Part shown: in pieces, positions 39,601-48,600 of the stretch
Numbering within the stretch: the stretch's first letter is position 1
How the letters are laid out: each line of letters opens with the position of its first letter
Assembly (NCBI GenBank): GCA_036850595.1
Contig: CM072160.1
Span: forward strand, 9,031,906 to 9,095,905
Length of the DNA stretch: 64,000 nt
Source: Rhyacichthys aspro
Taxonomy: Eukaryota; Chordata; Actinopteri; Gobiiformes; Rhyacichthyidae
Direction: 5' to 3'
Notes under the pieces: generated by a model
The model's input: the letters and a program-made list of their open reading frames with translations, nothing else
Databases searched by the model: none
Told to the model about the DNA's origin: nothing
Translations under genes and position numbers: made by a program

Positions 39601-42600
39601 AAATATTAAATAATCACAACTGCTTTTTCCAGAATGTCCTTCCTTAGACAGGCACATTTTACTCATACATACCTACTCTTAACTCACTGTGGCCAAAGGT
39701 TGGGACATATTTTTGAGATCTTGTTTTCTCTTTCCTAGGTTCACAACAGGAATCTGCTGTCCCTGGACTTTGATCGGATCACCAGAACAGAGAAGGTATA
39801 TGATGACCACAGGAAGTTTACGCTACGTATCCACTATGATCACGCTGGACGGCCCACTCTCTGGGCACCAAGTAGTCGCCTGAATGGAGTTAATGTGACG
39901 TACTCTCCTGGGGGCCATGTGGCTGGCATCCAGAGGGGCACCATGTCTGTGCGCATGGAGTATGACCAGAATGGCAGAATTACCTCACAGATCTTTGCTG
40001 ATGGCAAATCATGGAGTTACACTTATCTCGAAAAGGTATGGCCTGTTATTTGTCTTTGTATTCATGGTGTTTGAAAATACCAAGAACTTGCTTAGGGTTA
40101 AGTGGCCATGGTTAAAAAACAATATAAACTTGTTGAAATTTTTCCATTGGCAATATTAATTTAGTATAAAAATAAAAAATAAATGTGGATGTGTGTTTGT
40201 GCAAGAAACTTGACTTGAGATTAGACTGGAGTTAAAAGTTAACTTCAGCATTGCTGTTTGCACTGTTTGGAAGGCAATAGAAAAACTGTGAAATATCAAC
40301 AGAAATGTAATTAAAACTGGTCCGGTGCGCCACAGACGTTATACTTTGTTACGAGTCTGACAGCAAAGTTCATCCTGAAATAGCTCACACGACAAGAACA
40401 GAGTGAAATGTCACTTTCTATTCACTAATTGAAGGCAGGCTTGTTGGTGGGAAGGTGAAGTGCTAGATTAGACATGCAATATGAAAATCGAAGCCATTCA
40501 CTTTGTTAATAGACTACTTTAAGTTTTTTCTTTGCCTCTAAATGCTGAGTTTTGGCAGCCTGTTGTGACAGCTTTAGAACAAGTATAAAAACTTCATTTA
40601 CTGGTCCAAAAATGGAATAGATGGAAATCTTCCAGTTGTACAAAAACAGCTTGCTCATGTTGGCTGGATCAAAAGACAATCAGACTTAGAAACTTAGATA
40701 AAAACAAGAAGCAGTGTGTCTGTGCACAATCACTAAAAAAAAAAAAAAACACTTTTAAGATGAAAATAGATTTTTTTCTGACTCTGGCTTACACACTTAA
40801 TATGTAATTTCTTTTGACATTTTGTTTGTCCTTTGTGGTAGGCGGATTTGCACAATCAAACCACATATAACTTATAATCACAATAATACTCTGTTCTTCT
40901 CCACAGTCTATGGTGCTCCTACTCTACAGCCAGAGGCAATATATCTTTGAATTCGACAAAAACAACAGATTGTCCTCCGTGACCATGCCAAATGTGGCTC
41001 GGCAGATCCTGGAAACCGCCCATTCCATAGGCTACTACAGGAACACGTACCACCCCCCTGAAGGTAATGCCTCTGTGCTCCAGGACTACAGCGAGGACGG
41101 CCAGCTACTGCAGACCACCTACCTGGGCACCGGCCGCAGGATCATCTATAAGTACGGCAAGCTGGCCAAGCTGCTGGAGATCCTTTACGACACTACGCGG
41201 ATCGGTTTCTCCTATGACGAAGTGGCAGGAATGCTGAAGACTGTGAACCTGCAGAGTGAGGGTTTCACTTGCACTATTCGATACCGGCAGATTGGTCCAC
41301 TCATTGATAGACAGATCTTCAGGTTCAGCGAGGAGGGCATGGTCAACGCCAGATTTGACTATGTCTATGACAACAGCTTTCGTGTTACAAGTATGCAGGC
41401 TGTAATTAATGAAACCCCTTTGCCAATTGACTTGTACCGGTACGACGATGTGTCTGGCAAAACCGAGCAGTTTGGCAAATTTGGTGTTATATATTACGAC
41501 ATCAACCAAATTATCACTACGGCGGTGATGACCCACACTAAGCATTTTGACGCTTACGGGCGAGTAAAGGAGGTCCAGTATGAGATCTTTCGCTCACTTA
41601 TGTACTGGATGATGGTGCAGTATGACAACATGGGCCGCGTGGTCGCCAAAGAGCTGAAAGTGGGTCCCTACGCTAACACCACACGATACACATATGAATA
41701 CGATGCAGATGGCCAACTCCAAGTAGTGTCTATCAATGACAAGCCTCTGTGGAGGTACAGCTATGACCTCAATGGAAACCTGCACCTTCTTAGCCCAGGA
41801 AACAGTGCAAGACTTACACCTCTTCGTTATGACATCAGAGACCGTATCACCCGCCTGGGAGATGTCCAGTACAGGATGGATGAGGATGGATTCCTTAAAC
41901 AACGCGGTAATGACTATTTTGAGTACAATTCAGCCGGGCTGCTTGTGAAAGTGTACAACAAAGTGAGTGGATGGAGTATTAAATACCGCTATGACGGCCT
42001 GGGTAGGAGGGTATCCAGCAGGAGCACCACAGGACACCACATACAGTTCTTCTACGCAGACTTGTCTAGTCCCACGCGTGTCACACACATGTACAACCAC
42101 TCCAGCTCTGAGATCACGTCACTGTACTATGACTTACAAGGACACCTGTTCGCCATGGAGCTAAGCAGCGGTGATGAGTTTTACGTGGCCTGTGATAACA
42201 TCGGAACACCTCTGGCGGTCTTCAGTGGCTCAGGCCTCATGATCAAACAGATTCTTCACACTGCATTTGGAGAGGTCTACCTGGACACCAACCCCAGCTT
42301 CCAGCTCATCATCGGTTACCAGGGCGGCCTGTACGAGCCTCTCAGCAGACTGGTCCACATGGGCCGCAGAGACTACGACGTTCTTGCCGGCCGGTGGACC
42401 ACACCTGACCACGATATTTGGAAGCGCCTTAATAGCAACCACATTGTACCCTTTAACCTGTATATGTTCAAGAATAACAACCCTCTCAGCAACAATGCGG
42501 AGATAAAGTGCTACATGACAGGTATGTTACCAGACAAAATGTGCTCTATTGCGTTTCGTATTAAAAGCAAAAACTTCCTCCATTATTTACTTCAAACTTC

Positions 42601-45600
42601 AAAATCAACCAGTATTACTGAAAATCTGCAGTAGTTTGTGTTCAAACAGATGGTCAAACCTTGGTGGGGAAGGAGCCAAAAACTAAAAAGTATTTTCATT
42701 GATACACAGTTTGTGCTTTGTAGTGGTGCATGCATCTACACATACATACACATATATACATATACAAATATAATCTGGTGGCTATGGCTTCAAAAGTGCT
42801 CCAAGGGAACAACTGTGTACAGCAAAACATCTTCTGTTGTTAAACACCCAGGTGTCTACCCTGGAAATATCAAATCATTTTGTGCTGCTTTGTACTAGAG
42901 AGGAGGTAAAAGGCAATGAAAGCACCCCAGTGGAGAAGGGAAACACAATAGAACCATACAAAGCTCAGCCAGGCCTGTGTGTATCAGGCTCTCTGGCTGG
43001 AAGCAAAACAACATTGTCAAAGATACCGTGTACTTAAATCAATCAGATTTTGCCAGATCTCATTCACAAATGTGTTATTTGTTTAGGCACTACATTCTGC
43101 AAAACTGCTGTTTGGTACTACTTCTGCATGTACAATTACCATTTACTTAATGTATTTATTTGTCTGTGGATAAACAGAATTAGCAGAGATTTGTTCAGCG
43201 CAAAATTAGTATTTTACTTTCTTTTCAACAAAGCCATTTATTTGCTGCCAAAAAAAGAGAGGTGTTTAGCCACACAGCCCACCATTAGGGGCTGAGTGGC
43301 ATTTAAATGCAAACTAGACTGTTAGGTATACTGTAGTGGGTCTGCCTGGATTGTGATTGATGGCACTGACATTTCCATTCCTTTCACTAAATTACCTAGG
43401 TCCTTTCATTGTCCTCAAACAAATTCGTATTTAAAAAGCTTTGTCAGGTGTCCGGAAGCACCAGCATCAATCTGTGACTTGTGTCAAAACCAAACACACT
43501 GAAATAGGTAACTCGTCGGCTTTACTTTGCTTGGTTTTATGTATGTGGCCTGGTGTGATTCTCAGAATGACAACTTACCAGTGATATTACCTCAGCGCTG
43601 GAGGGTGCTGTTATATCAAACAAATCACTGATGACTGCAGAAATTTAAATCACAGCCACTTTTCTTCTTTTTCAGCATCTTGTTAGGAAAAAGGTTCTGA
43701 TCTAGTTTCAGGTGCTTAGAGATGACATAAAATTTCATTCTGTACTTATCAGCACCGTGGACACTCTCAGATGTGACTTGGCGTCTGTGGGCCCCAGCTG
43801 TGTGTCATTAGTGTGGCACCTGCAGGAGTGGACATGAATCATTGCCGCCATTTCAAGTGTTTATTATAGCCTGTCCACTTTTCCAAACAAATAAAGTGCT
43901 CAAACTAAGTGAAGAGTATTTCAAGGAGACAACCACTTGACTCCACAATGCCAAGCTGTTTAACTCAAACAAATCGATTTTTTTTTTTACAATTCACCAT
44001 GATTTTACTGTGGCTGCAAACAACTTTGTCTTAGGTTAAGCACATGACTGTAATCTTTTTTCACAGATGTAAACAGCTGGTTGGTGACTTTTGGCTTCCA
44101 ACTGTACAATGTGATCCCTGGCTATCGGAAGCCAAACACAGACTCAATGGAGCCCTCGTATGAGCTGGTGCGCACCCAGATCAAGACACAAGAGTGGGAC
44201 AGCACCAAGGTAACACAGTCACTCTCAAATTTCACCAAACTTTGACTGTACCACAGATAACCCTCTTCACCTACTCTTTTCAGCATCATTAGCAAATAGA
44301 CGTGCTTTGTGAGCCACAGTCCCGTTGGAACTGCCAGCTATCAGGCCCAAACACAACACAGTGAGCCAGGTCTCTGCCCCTAGTCCACATCTTGGGGAAT
44401 GGGGTCAGACTAAACAGCCCTTGTAATTGCCCTGCCATTAGGGAAATTCTCTCCATTCCCTCCACCACTGGCCATTGATTTCATCTCAGATTTACTCTGT
44501 TAGTCAAGGTCTGCGAAGTATCAGACATGCCCTGGTTTGTGCATTTATCAGGCCTTTTAAGTTGTCTCCAACCCACCTGAATTATTGACAAGGGTTTTAG
44601 TCTTAGCTTTGGTTACATCGACAGTAGTGAATGCCACCCAGGATGAGGCCAGAGCCATGTCAAGTGACACTCAGCTGCTGCCTTGGTGCTATTAAAATGT
44701 GTTCTTATCACAGTGTAGCCCTGTGAGCTATTGGGATTATACAATGCACTATTATGTAAATCGGTGACCTGTGGTCTGAGCTTACAAGCAGAAGTGGAAT
44801 CAAATCTGTTGCCTGTGCTGTTACTCCTATAGATTTTGCCTCACAAGTGTATTTTGCCTGAAACAATTGTAAATATAGTAATTCTGTCTCTGTTTTAGCA
44901 TGATTTTATGTAACTGACCACATTTAGCTCCTTAAAGATATGTTAATTTACTTTTAAATTTGCATCATGTAGACCTAAATAAACGGCCTTATCTTTCCAA
45001 AACTAGTTTTGTTAAAACTGCCCATGACTCAGCACACACCATACAGTGACTCATTGCATTTGTGTCTGCCAGTGTACATGTGTGGAGAATCAGTGAACTC
45101 ACTGAAGGCAGCAATCTACAAAGGAACTGCATCACAGGAGCTATCTAATTGAATCCAACACATCCTACCTATTTTCATTTCAAATATTTGAAAATAGATA
45201 TGAGGGAGTAGTGGTGTAGATAAGAAAGAATAAATGCAACACTTATTTTTGATATACAGTCTCGCAATCTCGCAAATGAACCAATCTTTCAAAGGGCAGA
45301 AAACCATTTATCAGCAAGCAATTGAACCCTTTTGCTAAAACAATTCAACTGTGTTTTTCTAGAGAATAACTGCAGCACTGTAAGCAAAGATAACACTCCA
45401 CTTTAGTTTACCCCATCAATTTCATGGAAATAGGGCCTCTGCTTTTCTCAAATTAAATATGATTTATATAAGAAGCATTCTTGGGTTTGTTTATGTTTAG
45501 TTCATTCACAACCTCCAAAATAAAATCTGTCCAATTGAGATTTAATGAAGTAATGATGTCACTCAAAAGCTTACCCATCCTTTCAAGTAACTATTCTCTC

Positions 45601-48600
45601 ATTATAGGTACAACGTGTGTAAATAAGGCTTTAAATAGCAAAGTTAACCTAGATTTACATGTTTTGCTAGTGTTTGTGAATCATTTGGGAGTCATCTTTC
45701 TGCACACCTCTGGAGTGTGTACTAGAAGTGATTGTCAGGGAAGATGGAGATAATTAGACTTTACCCTGTACCAGCCATGATATTCTTATCTACTGTAGAA
45801 ACCACGCTTGAGGAATGTGCTCTGAGCAGTTAAAACCAAGCTGATCCTCAAGACAGATGCCCAGACCGGCCTAATTAAATGGAGGTTCTTTGAAGCATAA
45901 ATATAGCTTTAAAGTAACATGTTGTATATCATGTACACTTGGCTTCTTAAACAGAAGGAAGTTGTGCCTGTCACTTTCTGTCTTTTCATTGAAAGCCGTA
46001 TTTCGTCATGCTGCTGACACCCCTAACAGACTGAAAAGCAGCATGAGGAGGCAGACAGATGAGGTGTGTACCACTCGAGCCGTGATCTCTCATTTGAGAT
46101 GGTGCTGGGGGCTTCATGTAGTTGTGCAGTGTAGCCATTCCTCTCTGGGCGTGTCCCTGGAGGCTTTTCGAGGAAAGGGGAGGACAATGGCGATGCTGCC
46201 CAAGCACTTCAGAGACAGCTGCCCTGGTCACCATATTGGCATGGTAAACAAACTGTCGCCCTGGGCTATTGCTCCCAAGGGGTGCACATGTCCAGCTGCC
46301 CCCACCCTCAGATGGATGGTAGGATGTGGCTGAGCTGGTCATTGCAGCCTCCGCCACCGTCCCTTTGCTGTGTGCCTGTAGCCAGCTTCTGACCAAGCCA
46401 CACAGACAGATTTAGAAGCTGTCAGGATGGTTTTGTATATGACTGGCTGATAGAAACTCCTCAGGAAGCGTGCAGACTCTTATCTTGGGCGATGGCAGGA
46501 AGGCACAAAATGAGAGCCTTTTTTGTTGCAGCTTAGATGTGTTTCTGGCCAGTTTCCACTTCATATCATTCTCCTCATTTTAATGTCTCTTTTCCTTTCT
46601 TATGAGTATCAGCCGTCAAGTAGCATTAGGACAAAGTATTAATTTTGGCTGAAGGGACGGTACTATCTATACAGGGCTTTGATCCTAAAGGGAGGAAATA
46701 TATGCTCTAGTTACGAGCAACTCCTGCCTCATATTTGGAGCAGCATGGCTGTCACAAGACAGTTATTTCACCCTTTTTAAAATACCATGCCTGTCACAAA
46801 TGATCAGAGAGATGTGCATTAGCTGACAAACACTTCTGCCTACCTTAAGAATGTGCGATCCATTTTCAACATCAAAGCAGCACAATTTGTTTCCCATTGA
46901 TACTAAATGGGAATGACTTTACTCATTATCTCCATCAGATGAAATGTTAACAAAATTCTCCGATCACTGAGAGTTTTTTGAATACATTTAAGTATCAAAG
47001 TAAAATAAAGTGTGTTTTTAGAGGTTGCCTTTAGAGTTTTGCTGTCATCGAAATGAGTGAAAATTAGAATTTTAGCTTAAAGACTATAATATTTTAGTAT
47101 TACTTAAATAAGAGTGTGGGACAAGACTATGCTCTAATTATATTAGACATTGCTATAATAAACAGTATTACTTATATGTCCAAATGTATTGCCATGAGCT
47201 TTATTATTTAAAACTGGTAACTGCAAATGTTTTTGTGGAATTAAAAAGTGGTATTTCAAATTACTGTAGGACAGACATTTTACTGAAGCATTACTTCAAT
47301 AGCAAGAATAATAAGTATCTCAGATAAATCTGAGCAAGGAGCATTCAAGTATATATCATCATGTGTGCTATTGTTTGAATTTACTGCTCATTATTCTTCC
47401 TTATGGTTCTGCGGCTGTGACTCACCACACCCTCTTGTTTTGCAGTCGTTGTTGGGCGTTCAGTGTGAAGTGCAGCGCCAGCTGAAGGCCTTTGTCAAGC
47501 TCGAGCGTTTTGGACAGATCTATAGAGCTAAAAGTGCTGGATGTCCTCAAACTGAGGACAAGATTTTATTTTCTTCTGGGGGCTCCATCTTTGGAAAGGG
47601 GGTGAAGTTTGCAATCCGAGATGGCCGCATTACCACTGACATCATCAGCCTAGCCAATGAGGACGGGCGTCGAATGGCTGCAGTCCTGAATGACGCCTTC
47701 TACCTAGAGAACCTGCACTTCACCATCACTGGTGTGGACACGCACTACTTTGTGAAGCTGGGCTCCGTGGAAGGAGACCTGGCCCTCATCGGTATGACGG
47801 TGGGCCGCCGCACACTGGAAAATGGTGTCAATGTCACAGTGTCCCAGGTCAACACTGTGCTGAATGGCAGGACTAGGCGCATCACAGACATCCAGCTTCA
47901 GTACAGTGCTCTGTGTCTGAACACACGCTATGGGAGCAGTGTGGATGAGGAGAAGGCCCGTGTTCTGGAACTGGCCCGACAGAGGGCTGTGGCTCAGGCC
48001 TGGGCCCGGGAGCGCCAGAGACTGAGGGACGGAGAGGAGGGCTCGCGGACCTGGACTGAGGGTGAGAAGCAGCAGCTGCTGGGCTCAGGCCGCGTCCAGG
48101 GCTACGATGGGTACTATGTGGTCTCAGTGGACCAGTACCCAGAGCTGGCAGACAGTGTCAACAACATTCACTTCATGAGACAGAGCGAAATGGGCCGAAG
48201 GTGACATGAACAAGGTGCTCTGGGACCAGACTCACATGTTGGACTTCTTGCCAAAGACAGTTGTGTACATGACCACTTTGTTTTTGTTGACTGTGCTCAA
48301 CTTGGTTTCTAACATTCAGAAAAAATGAAGAAATGGTTGCAATTAGTTGCACTGTATTAAGAGAAGAGTGCCCTTCTTTAACAGTCTTTGCCCTCCAAGT
48401 GCGGCTGCTAGAGGATGTACATTTGCCATGTTAGTGACTTTTTTCCTCATCCCTGTTGGTGATTTTGTTCAGAGGTATCCAACAGGAGTATTGGTAATGC
48501 ATTTTGTTCACTGGCTCACTCAGCTGCCAGACTTGCAGATTGTTATTCACAAGCTTGCTCCATTCTGCCTTTTCAGCGCCTCAGCCAAGGAGATTCCTTC

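Noticed and set aside
41105..41545. 146-codon minus-strand ORF (and others at 41594-41902)
   Set aside because: Antisense shadows of the large YD exon, which is unambiguously coding on the + strand.
42522..42634. Read-through of the large exon into the intron as an alternative C-terminus
   Set aside because: The donor GTATGT is good, the joined exon at 44067 continues a conserved protein, and the extension resembles nothing. Intron retention cannot be excluded but has no evidence here.
1..48204. Intronic miR-708, known from mammalian TENM4
   Set aside because: Looked for its mature sequence start (AAGGAGCTTACA) by eye and did not see it; in mammals it lies in an early intron, outside this window.
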